From Sphingomonas sp. CFBP 8760 (lineage in GTDB: Bacteria; Pseudomonadota; Alphaproteobacteria; Sphingomonadales; Sphingomonadaceae): a stretch of 64,000 nucleotides of DNA. The stretch is from positions 186,001 through 250,000 of the forward strand of contig NZ_JACYUG010000001.1 of assembly GCF_014841615.1 (NCBI RefSeq), given 5' to 3'. The position numbers and the translations under genes are program-made. Shown here in pieces: positions 47,486-55,277 of the stretch. Under the pieces are notes generated by a model, which did no database searches, was not told the DNA's origin, and worked only from the letters and a program-made list of their open reading frames with translations. The first letter of the stretch is position 1; each line of letters begins with the position of its first letter.

Positions 47486-47590
47486 CCCCCTCCCCTTCAG
47501 GGGAGGGGCTGGGGGTGGGGCCTTACCAAGAGCATCGCGCTTGCGGGAAGCGCCCCACCCCAACCCCTCCCCTGAAGGAGAGGGGCTTTT
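47486..47590. repeat. C-rich nested palindromic repeat, family A copy 3
   Basis: CCCCTCCCCTTCAGGGGAGG and CCCCTCCCCTGAAGGAGAGG hairpins flank inner GGTGGGGC/GCCCCACC arms. The right hairpin is followed by TTTT on the plus strand, so it may act as a terminator or attenuator between the GH105 gene and the transporter. Confidence 0.75.
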
Positions 47591-47601
47591 GAGGATACCG
47601 C

Positions 47602-49134
47602 ATGGCCACCGATCCCATCGCCGCCGCCCCCATAATGCCGACCGCCCCCTCACGCCCGGTCAAGTGGTACAACCTGCTCGCCTATGGCTCGAACGACGTG
47701 CTGGGCGCAGGCTCGATGGCGGTCATCAGCACGTGGATCCTGATCTTCTACACCAGCTTCTGCGGGCTGTCGGCGGCGCAGGCGACGATCATCTTCGGCG
47801 TGGCGCGGGTGCTGGACGCGTTCACCAGCCCGATGATCGGGCATCTGTCAGACAATATCGGCCGGACGCGACTGGGCAAGAGGTTCGGGCGGCGCCGGTT
47901 CTTCATCCTCGCCGCGATCCCGCTGCTGCCGGCGTTCGCGATCATGTGGGTGTCGGGACAAAGCTTCTGGTATTATCTCGTCACTTACGTCCTGTTCGAG
48001 ATGGTCTATGCGATGGAGATCATCCCGTACGAGACGCTCGCGTCCGAAATGGCGACCGATTACAAGACCAAGGCGAAGTTCGCCGGCGCACGCATCCTGT
48101 GCGGCCAGTGTTCCGCGATCGCCGCCGCGTTCCTGCCGGCATGGCTGATCGCGTATCTGGGGCCGGATTCGCCCGACACGTACCTGTATATGGGCATCAT
48201 CTTCTCCATCCTGTTCATGGGGGCGGCGGGGCTGCTCTATGCGTTCAGCTGGGAACGCGCGCGGCCACCCGAGCTTGAGGCGGAAGAGGATGCGCGCGAG
48301 CGGCCGACGCTGGGCGCGTCGTTCCGGGCCTTGTACCGCAACCTGTTCTCGACGCTGCGCATCCGCGCGTTCCGCCTGCACCTGGGCATGTATCTGGGCG
48401 GGTACATCAGCCAGGACATCTACAACGCGGCCTTCACCTATTTCGTGATCTTCGCGCTGGCCGGATCGACCGCGATCGTCGGGCAACTGGTCGGCGTGAC
48501 GTACATCGTGCAGTTGGTCGCGGTGGTGCTGGCGATCAACTTCGCGCTGCGGCTGTCGCCCGCGATGGCATACCGCTTCGCCGCGCTCAGCTTCGCGATC
48601 GGGGTGTTCATCTTCCTCGGCATGTACGGCGCGGGCTATACCGCCACCTCGTCGCTGTTCTGGCTGCCGGTGGTATTCGCCGGGCTGGGGCGCGGCGCGC
48701 TGAACTACATTCCGTGGGCGACGTACAACTACATGGCCGACGTCGACGAGATCGTGACCGGGCGCCGGCGCGAGGGTGCGTTCGCGGGGGTGATGACCTT
48801 CGTGCGCAAGATGAGCCAGGCGCTGGCCGTCATCCTCGTCGGACAGGTGATGCAGGCGTCGGGCTTCGTGTCGAAGGCGACGGTGCAAAGCCCGCAGGCG
48901 ATCGCGGCGATCGTCGGCGTGCTGGGTCTGGGGACGGTCGCGATGCTGATCTTCGGCGTGATCGTGTCCACGCGGTTCCGGCTCGACCCGAAGACGCACG
49001 CGATCCTGCTGGACGAGATCGAACATCTCCGCGCTGGCCACCACACCCCCACCGACGAGCGTAACGCCCGCGTGGTCGAGGACCTGTCGGGCTGGCGCTA
49101 CGACCAGCTCTGGGGCCGGAACCCGGTGGCATGA
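47602..49134 (+). CDS. GPH-type sugar:cation symporter, RhiT-like oligosaccharide importer
   Basis: A 510-residue membrane protein with 12 predicted helices. The layout (NLLAYGSNDVLGAGSMAVIS, DAFTSPMIGHLSDN, LGKRFGRRRFFILA) is that of the glycoside-pentoside-hexuronide group. In Dickeya a member of this group (RhiT) takes up RG-I oligosaccharides next to rhiN; here it directly follows a RhiN-like GH105, so the same substrate is inferred. Its last codon overlaps the next gene (ATGA). Confidence 0.86.
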   Translation: MATDPIAAAPIMPTAPSRPVKWYNLLAYGSNDVLGAGSMAVISTWILIFYTSFCGLSAAQATIIFGVARVLDAFTSPMIGHLSDNIGRTRLGKRFGRRRFFILAAIPLLPAFAIMWVSGQSFWYYLVTYVLFEMVYAMEIIPYETLASEMATDYKTKAKFAGARILCGQCSAIAAAFLPAWLIAYLGPDSPDTYLYMGIIFSILFMGAAGLLYAFSWERARPPELEAEEDARERPTLGASFRALYRNLFSTLRIRAFRLHLGMYLGGYISQDIYNAAFTYFVIFALAGSTAIVGQLVGVTYIVQLVAVVLAINFALRLSPAMAYRFAALSFAIGVFIFLGMYGAGYTATSSLFWLPVVFAGLGRGALNYIPWATYNYMADVDEIVTGRRREGAFAGVMTFVRKMSQALAVILVGQVMQASGFVSKATVQSPQAIAAIVGVLGLGTVAMLIFGVIVSTRFRLDPKTHAILLDEIEHLRAGHHTPTDERNARVVEDLSGWRYDQLWGRNPVA

Positions 49135-49946
49135 GCGGGCCGATGTTCGGGCCAATGTTCGGGGCGGACAGCGCGACGGCGTTGTGGGACGACGAACCGG
49201 TCGAGGGCGCGTTCACGCTGTCCGACGAGGGCGTAGTGACGGCGGTGGCGCGGCCATGGCTGTTCGGCTTTGCGGGCGGCGCGATGGATGCCCCGGCAAT
49301 GCTGGTGCTGGCCGGCGGCGGCTATACGCAACTGATGGTCGAGCGGGAGGGCATCGCGGTGGCGCGGTGGCTGAACACGCTCGGCATCCACGCCTATGTG
49401 CTGGTCCATCGTTTCCCGACCAGCGATACCGGGCCGCTGGCCTCGCGCGCCGATGCGATCCGGGCGATGGCGATGATCCGGGCGGCGGGGCATGGCACCG
49501 TCGGCGTGGTGGGGCTGTCGTCGGGCGGGCACCTCGCGGCGTGTCTGTTGGCGGAGGGCGCGGAGGTGGCACGGCCGGACGTGGCGGTGATCGGCTATGC
49601 GCCGATCTCGACCAACGCGGCGGGGCGCACCATCGTCGCCGACAAGCCGCCGCTGCCGCCGGCCGAGAAACAGGCGATGTACGATCTGCTGCAACCCGAT
49701 GCGCAACTGGCGGATGCGCCGCCGCCGACGTTCATCGTCTATGCCGGCAACGACCCCGTCGTGCCGGTGGCGAACGCATACCGGCTGAAGGACGCGATCG
49801 TGGCCAAGGGCGGCGCGCCGGACCTGCACGTCTTCGCCGACGCACCACACGGGTTCGCGCTGGACACGCCCGACCTGCCGGTCAGCCTGTGGCCGCTGCT
49901 GTGCGCAGCGTGGTTGCGCCAGACGGGGTTCGCACCGGGCGGTTGA
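49131..49946 (+). CDS. Alpha/beta-hydrolase esterase, cytoplasmic
   Basis: A 271-residue alpha/beta hydrolase without a signal peptide. LVLAGGGYTQLMV is the oxyanion strand, GLSSGGHLAA the nucleophile elbow and APHGFAL holds the catalytic His. It resembles the exported esterase at 40196 but is shorter. Coupled by ATGA to the RhiT-like transporter, it may deacetylate imported oligosaccharides in the cytoplasm. That role is inference. Confidence 0.82.
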   Translation: MSGPMFGPMFGADSATALWDDEPVEGAFTLSDEGVVTAVARPWLFGFAGGAMDAPAMLVLAGGGYTQLMVEREGIAVARWLNTLGIHAYVLVHRFPTSDTGPLASRADAIRAMAMIRAAGHGTVGVVGLSSGGHLAACLLAEGAEVARPDVAVIGYAPISTNAAGRTIVADKPPLPPAEKQAMYDLLQPDAQLADAPPPTFIVYAGNDPVVPVANAYRLKDAIVAKGGAPDLHVFADAPHGFALDTPDLPVSLWPLLCAAWLRQTGFAPGG

Positions 49947-49978
49947 TTGCGGCGGCCCCGGCCCGGCTGCCATTATTC

Positions 49979-50056
49979 GTCATGGCGAGCGAAGCGAAGC
50001 CATCCAGAAGCCGCGCGCGTGACGCGCTGGATGGCTTCGCCGCGCTCGCCATGACG
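49979..50056. repeat. Dispersed palindromic repeat, family C copy 2
   Basis: CGTCATGGCGAGCGAAGCGA at the left end and its complement, ending GCTCGCCATGACG, at the right. It lies between the convergent esterase and GH51 genes. Confidence 0.75.
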
Positions 50057-50062
50057 GCGGGT

Positions 50063-50094
50063 AGAAAAGCCCCTCCCCGTATGGAGAGGGGCTT
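50063..50094 (-). terminator. Intrinsic terminator of the GH51 gene
   Basis: On the minus strand, six bases after the stop codon, AAGCCCCTC and GAGGGGCTT (50067-50094) form a nine-base stem that runs into TTTTC. The stem resembles one arm of the family-A repeats. Confidence 0.75.
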
Positions 50095-50099
50095 GAAGG

Positions 50100-51686
50100 T
50101 CAGCGCAGTTCCAGCACCACCACCGATTTCGCCGGCAGCGTCACCGACAGCGTACCGCCGGCCACCTGCGCGCCGGTGAAGGCGACCGGCGTCACCGCCT
50201 CCGCCTTTCCGAAGTCGTTGTAGGAACCGATCGTCGCGGCGGTCAGCACGCGTCCCGTCGCGGTCGTCGCGGTGATACCGTCGAGCGTCAGCGAGACGCT
50301 GGCGGCGCGGTTCGGATCGACGTTGGTCAGCGCGACGCGCACCACCCCGTCGGTGCCGCGCGCGGCGGTCGTGCTGACCGACGGCATCACCCACTGTTCC
50401 TTGTTGTACCAGGGTGATTTCAGCTCGACCGGCAGGAAGGTCGCGTCCTGGAAGCCCTTGTACATCTCGAACACGTGATAGGTCGGGGTCAGCACCATCT
50501 GCCCGTCCTTCGTCAGGATCATCGCCTGCAGCACGTTCACCATCTGCGCGATGTTGGTCATCCGCACCCGATCGGCATGGCGGGTGAAGATGTTGATGTT
50601 CAGCGCCGTGACGATCGCGTCGCGCATCGTGTTCTGCTGATACAGGAAGCCGGGATTGGTGTTGGGCTCGACGTCGTACCACGTACCCCATTCGTCGACC
50701 GCCATGTTCACGCGCTTCTTCGGATCATATTTGTCCATGATCGCGCCGTGCCTGGTGATCAGTTCCTCCATCTTCAGCGTCTTCGAGAGGGTGCGGGCAT
50801 ATTCCTCCTCGTCGAACTGCGTCGCGGACCCCTTCTTCCCCCAGGTGCCGGGGACGGTGTAGTAATGCACGCCGATGCCGTCGATGCGGTCGCCCGCCTC
50901 GCGCATCATCACCTCGGTCCAGTTATAGTCGTCCGAATTCGCGCCGCTGGCGATCCGCAGCGTCTTCGTACCCTCGGGCACCTTGATGAAGGTGCCGTAG
51001 CGGCGGGTCAGGTCGGCGGCATATTCCGGCCGCATGTTGCCGCCGCAGCCCCACAATTCGTTGCCGATGCCGAACATCGGCAGTTTCCACGGCTGCTTGC
51101 GCCCGTTCTTCGCGCGTTCGTCGGCCAGCGTGCCGGCGGGCGACGTGATGTATTCGACCCACTCCGCCATCTCGGCGGGCGTGCCGTTGCCGACATTGCC
51201 CGACACATAGGCTTCCGCGCCCAGCAATTCGGCGAAGTCCATGAATTCGTGCGTGCCGAACGCGTTCGACTCGGTCACGCCGCCCCAATGGGTGTTGATC
51301 TTGACCGGGCGCTTGTTCCGCGCGCCGATCCCCTCCCGCCAGTGATATTCGTCGGCGAAGCAGCCGCCCGGCCAGCGGACCACCGGCACCTTCAGCGCGC
51401 GCAGGGCGGCGATCACGTCGTTGCGATAGCCGCGCGTGTTGGGGATCTTCGATCCCGGCCCCACCCAGATGCCGCCATAGATGCCATAGCCCAGATGCTC
51501 GGCGAACTGGCTGAAGATGCGCCGGTCGATCGTCGCGCCGGGCGCCCCCGCCTTCACCGTGCCGGTCGCGGTGACCGTCGACGTCGCCGTCGCCGCAGCC
51601 GGTGCGGCCTGCTGCGCGGTCGCGGCGGCGGGCGTCAGCATCATCGCTGCCGACGCCAGCACCGCTCCAAGGAATCCAGCCTTCAT
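50100..51686 (-). CDS. Alpha-L-arabinofuranosidase (GH51), secreted
   Basis: A 528-residue enzyme with a signal peptide (MKAGFLGAVLASAAMMLTPA...) and an alanine/threonine-rich linker. FSQFAEHLGYGIYGGIWVG, RWPGGCFADEYHWREGIG, acid-base Glu in GIGNELWGCGG and nucleophile Glu in VDEWGTWYD are standard GH51. It removes arabinofuranose from arabinan or arabinogalactan side chains of RG-I, supplying the oxidative pentose module. GGGAGG precedes the ATG. Confidence 0.95.
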   Translation of the reverse strand: MKAGFLGAVLASAAMMLTPAAATAQQAAPAAATATSTVTATGTVKAGAPGATIDRRIFSQFAEHLGYGIYGGIWVGPGSKIPNTRGYRNDVIAALRALKVPVVRWPGGCFADEYHWREGIGARNKRPVKINTHWGGVTESNAFGTHEFMDFAELLGAEAYVSGNVGNGTPAEMAEWVEYITSPAGTLADERAKNGRKQPWKLPMFGIGNELWGCGGNMRPEYAADLTRRYGTFIKVPEGTKTLRIASGANSDDYNWTEVMMREAGDRIDGIGVHYYTVPGTWGKKGSATQFDEEEYARTLSKTLKMEELITRHGAIMDKYDPKKRVNMAVDEWGTWYDVEPNTNPGFLYQQNTMRDAIVTALNINIFTRHADRVRMTNIAQMVNVLQAMILTKDGQMVLTPTYHVFEMYKGFQDATFLPVELKSPWYNKEQWVMPSVSTTAARGTDGVVRVALTNVDPNRAASVSLTLDGITATTATGRVLTAATIGSYNDFGKAEAVTPVAFTGAQVAGGTLSVTLPAKSVVVLELR

Positions 51687-51694
51687 ACATCCTC

Positions 51695-51709
51695 CCAGAT
51701 TTTATCTGG
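51695..51709. promoter_or_regulatory. Perfect palindrome in front of the GH51 gene
   Basis: CCAGATTTTATCTGG is a 15-base perfect inverted repeat (six-base arms, TTT centre) centred 16 bases upstream of the GH51 start. One arm is the TCCCAGAT octamer also found at 34332 (inverse), 43021 and 58572. Part of the arm doubles as the GH51 ribosome binding site, so a bound repressor could block translation initiation or transcription. Confidence 0.5.
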
Positions 51710-51742
51710 TCCGAGTAATGCACCACGCCGCCGGCGTAAAGG

Positions 51743-54487
51743 TCAGGACACCTGTTGCGACTTGTTCTTTTCCGACCAGGGCGGAATCGTGCCGCGATCG
51801 ATCGCCTCCGGCACCAGCGCCAGCAACTGGATCGCCGCCAGCCCCCATTGCGAGGCGGCGTTGGTCGATACGCCGGGCCATTCGACCACGGACGCACCCG
51901 ATACATCCTTAATGGTGCGGCGCGGGTCGGTGGACCATGTTCCCAGCCCCGCCTCTCCCGAGAAGAACTCGGTCGCGGCGCGATCCGCCAGCGCGGTATC
52001 GTGTTCGGCATGGGCGGCCCAGGCGGTCAGCCGCGAATGGCCTTCGCGCAGGTTGCGGGGGCCGGCGGGGGGGCCGAACTTCGCGACGAAATCGGCGCGC
52101 GGCGCATTGTACCAGCGGCAATAGTCGAGCCACGCGGCCTTGTAGCGCGGCACGTCGATCAGCTGGATCATCTCCGCATTGATCTCGACCGCGCCGAACA
52201 CGGCGGACAGATGCGACAGCCGGATCTTCGCGCCGGGATCGAGATAGCGTCCGCTCTTCAGCTCGAACGGCGCGCTACCGGTCAGCCAGCCGCGCGCCAT
52301 GCGCCCGATGCTGTCCATCCCCGCCGCGATCCGATCACGCCATTTCGGGTCACCGGTCCGTTCCCACTCGGTCAGCCACGCGCCGCACAATGCGGTCCAG
52401 CTGGGGCCGAAGCCCATCTCCACCGTGCCCGGCGGCGTCGGCGCGGGCGGGCCGGAGGGGACCTTGCGCCCGATTTCCACCGTGGTCAGCGCCTGGTCGC
52501 TGACCAGGAATTCGCGCAACAGGTCGCCGGTGCGCTCGTCGGCGGTCAGGTAATAGAAATGGCGGCGATAGATCGCGTTGGCGACGCGCGGCTGTTTCGA
52601 ACTGTCGGCGAAATGCTGGATGCCGTGGCGCGTGCCCAGCCCCATGAACCGGCCGAGGTGATAGCTGTCGACCTCGCCCGTGTGCCGCGTCATCGCCTCC
52701 GCCAGCCGGAACGCCTGCGCCTTGCCGGTGCGCAGCGCCGCGTACCACAGCCACAGATCGGGCGAGAGTTCGCTGTTCGCCCAGGCGAAACCGCCGATAT
52801 CGTACTTCCACTGGTGCCGGTCGGCGTCATAGCTGTGCATCACGTCGCCGTGGTTCCAGAACCCGTACCAGTTGCGCCGTTCGACCTCGCCCGCGTAGAA
52901 ATCGATCAGGCGATTCATCTGGTCCTCGACCGCGGCGCGGTTGGCGGTGGAGCGGTCGGGCAGGCCCCAGTCGCCCAGCACCTGCGCGGCATGCAGGCTG
53001 GCCGGGTCCGCCATCAGTTGCGGCGGGGTGGCGTTCGCCGTCGCCATCGCCGCCAGCGTCGCGGTCGGCGGGGTGGCGGGCAGTGCCCACAACGTCAGTT
53101 CGCTGGTGCGCGCGATGCCGGTCGCACTGTCCCAGCCGGGCTCGTAATCCTCATAGGTGATGTCCAGCCCCTCGTTCTGCGCGGGGAAACCCTCCATCCC
53201 CATCACGCCGCGATAGGGGCGCAGGTCCATCGCCGGTGCCTGCGGCGACCACAGCCACGCCGTCAGCGTCGCGGTATCGGTGGCGGCGTCGCGGATGTGG
53301 AGCGCGCTGGGGTGGCGCTCCCAGAAAAACCGCTGCGCGATCGCGACGCCGCCGTCCGGACCACCGACATAGGCGAGGCCGGGCGCGCGGGCGCCTTGCG
53401 CGGAATCGATCCAGGCATGGCCCTCCCCCGTCCGCTTGACGATGGTATAGCCATGCGCGGTCGGCTGTTCGAGCGACACGTCGCCCCAGGTGGGGATGCG
53501 CTCCAGCCGGTCGCGCACCGTCTTCGCCATCTGGTCGAGCGGCGGCACCGCCCGCCCCTCGATCTGCGCGGCGCGGAACGCAGGCCCGGGATCGCGGCGC
53601 AGGCCGGTGAGCGGCCGCACCGCCTCGACGAACATCGGCCCGTCCGCCGCCATACGCAGGTGGCGATCGTGCATCGCGCCACGCATCGGCACGCCGGCGC
53701 GGATACCGATCGCCGACAGGAAATCCTTCGCCGGATCGCCGTCATAGACGAAGCTGTGGACGATGCGCAGGTGGTTGCCGCCCGCATAGGCATAGAGCCG
53801 GACGGTGAAGGGCAGCCAGCCGCGCGGCCCCGCCCGGTGCATCCCCTCCACCTTGATGCACGCGCGGACAGGGCCACGCTGTTCGATCGTCACCCGCTCG
53901 ATCCGGCCGGTGAAATCGACCGGTGCGCCCTCGATCGACGGCCGCACCGCGCCGACCAGCGTCACCGGCCCCAGCACTGGCCGGTCGCCATGCCGCGCGC
54001 CCCGGATCAGCACGTCGCCGCTGCGCGCGACCTCCCACGTCACCGGTCCCTGCCGGATCAGGATGGCATCGCCACGTTCCTCCACCCGCACCGCGCCGGT
54101 CGGCAGGGCCGCGCGGCCGGGCGCAACGGTCAGGCCCCCGGTAGTCAGGGCCCCGGTCGCGGTGCCGGGGGGGATGGCATGCGCGGTCCACTTGATCGAT
54201 CCGTCGGGCCAGGTCGCGGTGGTCCATGCCTGCGATGGCACCGCCGTGCCGCCCGCGCTGACCGACAGCGCGGTACCCTTGCGCAGCCGCCCGCGCGGCC
54301 AGGCGACGCCCACCGTCTGGCCCAGATGCAGCGGCGGCGCGGTGCCGTCGATCCAGCGCAGCGGCACCGGCGTGGCGGGCGGTCCCTTCGCCAGCGCCGC
54401 GCCGACGCCCGGCGCGATGCCGGATGCGGTGGTGGCGATGCCGCCGAACAGCGCGGCCTTCACCGCATCGCGTCGGGAAATGGTCAT
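51743..54487 (-). CDS. Rhamnogalacturonan exolyase-like protein (PcRGLX/YetA family), Tat-exported
   Basis: A 914-residue protein. SRRDAVKAALFGG is a twin-arginine signal. The N-terminal region (PVPLRWIDGTAPPLHLGQTV, GVAWPRG, WPDGSIKW) resembles the RIFT-barrel domain of PcRGLX, followed by a beta-sandwich and an alpha/alpha region (YGFWNHGDVMHSYD, KYDIGGFAWANSELSP) typical of this lyase family. It is thus a candidate exo-acting RG-I lyase acting outside the cytoplasm. It lies between the DUF6250 and GH51 genes. The catalytic residues cannot be fixed from sequence alone. Confidence 0.72.
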   Translation of the reverse strand: MTISRRDAVKAALFGGIATTASGIAPGVGAALAKGPPATPVPLRWIDGTAPPLHLGQTVGVAWPRGRLRKGTALSVSAGGTAVPSQAWTTATWPDGSIKWTAHAIPPGTATGALTTGGLTVAPGRAALPTGAVRVEERGDAILIRQGPVTWEVARSGDVLIRGARHGDRPVLGPVTLVGAVRPSIEGAPVDFTGRIERVTIEQRGPVRACIKVEGMHRAGPRGWLPFTVRLYAYAGGNHLRIVHSFVYDGDPAKDFLSAIGIRAGVPMRGAMHDRHLRMAADGPMFVEAVRPLTGLRRDPGPAFRAAQIEGRAVPPLDQMAKTVRDRLERIPTWGDVSLEQPTAHGYTIVKRTGEGHAWIDSAQGARAPGLAYVGGPDGGVAIAQRFFWERHPSALHIRDAATDTATLTAWLWSPQAPAMDLRPYRGVMGMEGFPAQNEGLDITYEDYEPGWDSATGIARTSELTLWALPATPPTATLAAMATANATPPQLMADPASLHAAQVLGDWGLPDRSTANRAAVEDQMNRLIDFYAGEVERRNWYGFWNHGDVMHSYDADRHQWKYDIGGFAWANSELSPDLWLWYAALRTGKAQAFRLAEAMTRHTGEVDSYHLGRFMGLGTRHGIQHFADSSKQPRVANAIYRRHFYYLTADERTGDLLREFLVSDQALTTVEIGRKVPSGPPAPTPPGTVEMGFGPSWTALCGAWLTEWERTGDPKWRDRIAAGMDSIGRMARGWLTGSAPFELKSGRYLDPGAKIRLSHLSAVFGAVEINAEMIQLIDVPRYKAAWLDYCRWYNAPRADFVAKFGPPAGPRNLREGHSRLTAWAAHAEHDTALADRAATEFFSGEAGLGTWSTDPRRTIKDVSGASVVEWPGVSTNAASQWGLAAIQLLALVPEAIDRGTIPPWSEKNKSQQVS

Positions 54488-54500
54488 GGGGATCGGTCCT

Positions 54501-55277
54501 TCAGGGATGCGTGATGCGGACGCGCCGGATGCGCAGATGGCTGGCGGTGGTGCGCAGCCCGAACCAGCCCCGGGCATAGGGCGCGGCATCGGTCAGCGTG
54601 AACAGCGTCGCGCCGTCCCGCTCCACCGCGATCCGCGATCCGTCCGCGATCAGGCGGATGCGCGTCCAGCGGTTGGGCACCAGCAAGGCGGGTGCATCGG
54701 CACGGTCATGCTGGGGCAGCAGCGGCCGGTCGCCGGGCCGGCCGACATAGCGACGCATCCGCGTCGACGTGTTCCGGTTGCCGCCGATGCCGACATAATA
54801 GGTCAGGAGCGTGTCATACGCCTCGAACTTGCCCGAGCGCCGCCCGACCGGCGAGCCGCCGGGCGCTCCCGGATCGGTCGCCATCCAGAAGGCGTTGAGG
54901 TCGCTGACGTGATCGTTTGCGCCGCTCGCCTGCACCGCCATCGCCTCGAACGCGATCGTCGCGGGGCCGGTGATCGCGCGGGGATACCAGAGGGTCAGGC
55001 CACCGGGCGTATCGATGTCGATCACCCGCCCGTCGCCCCGCACCCGCGCGGCGGGACTTTCCGCCTCGACCCGCCACGCCGACACCCGCATCGCCGGATC
55101 GCGGCCGGCAACCGGCGACGGCACGACGACCGCGAGCGCGCACAAAAATGCCCCGGCACGAACGGATCGCACCGGGGCAGAGCGACCGTCGCTCGCACGA
55201 CGACCGCGGGGGAACGAGGGGGCAGAGGGACGGATGAACGACCAGAACCAGCCTGACGACAACCCCGCCCCCCGCAT
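54501..55277 (-). CDS. Secreted DUF6250-type protein, start overlapping the TonB receptor stop
   Basis: A 258-residue protein that looks like a concanavalin-A-like beta-sandwich of the DUF6250 kind (VIDIDTPGGLTLWYPR, DHVSDLNAFWMATDPG, PNRWTRIRLIADGSRIAVERDG). A hydrophobic export segment occurs about 40 residues in (VRAGAFLCALAVVVPSPVAG), so a later GTG start may be the real one. Its ATG overlaps the stop of the upstream TonB receptor gene (TGATG), and it is followed 13 bases later by the PcRGLX-like gene. It may be a surface or periplasmic glycan-binding partner; no activity is known to me. Confidence 0.7.
   Translation of the reverse strand: MRGAGLSSGWFWSFIRPSAPSFPRGRRASDGRSAPVRSVRAGAFLCALAVVVPSPVAGRDPAMRVSAWRVEAESPAARVRGDGRVIDIDTPGGLTLWYPRAITGPATIAFEAMAVQASGANDHVSDLNAFWMATDPGAPGGSPVGRRSGKFEAYDTLLTYYVGIGGNRNTSTRMRRYVGRPGDRPLLPQHDRADAPALLVPNRWTRIRLIADGSRIAVERDGATLFTLTDAAPYARGWFGLRTTASHLRIRRVRITHP

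Noticed and set aside
28204..47590. Repeated C-rich blocks considered as a CRISPR array
   Set aside because: The copies are far apart, are themselves nested palindromes, are not regularly spaced with unique spacers, and no cas genes are present.
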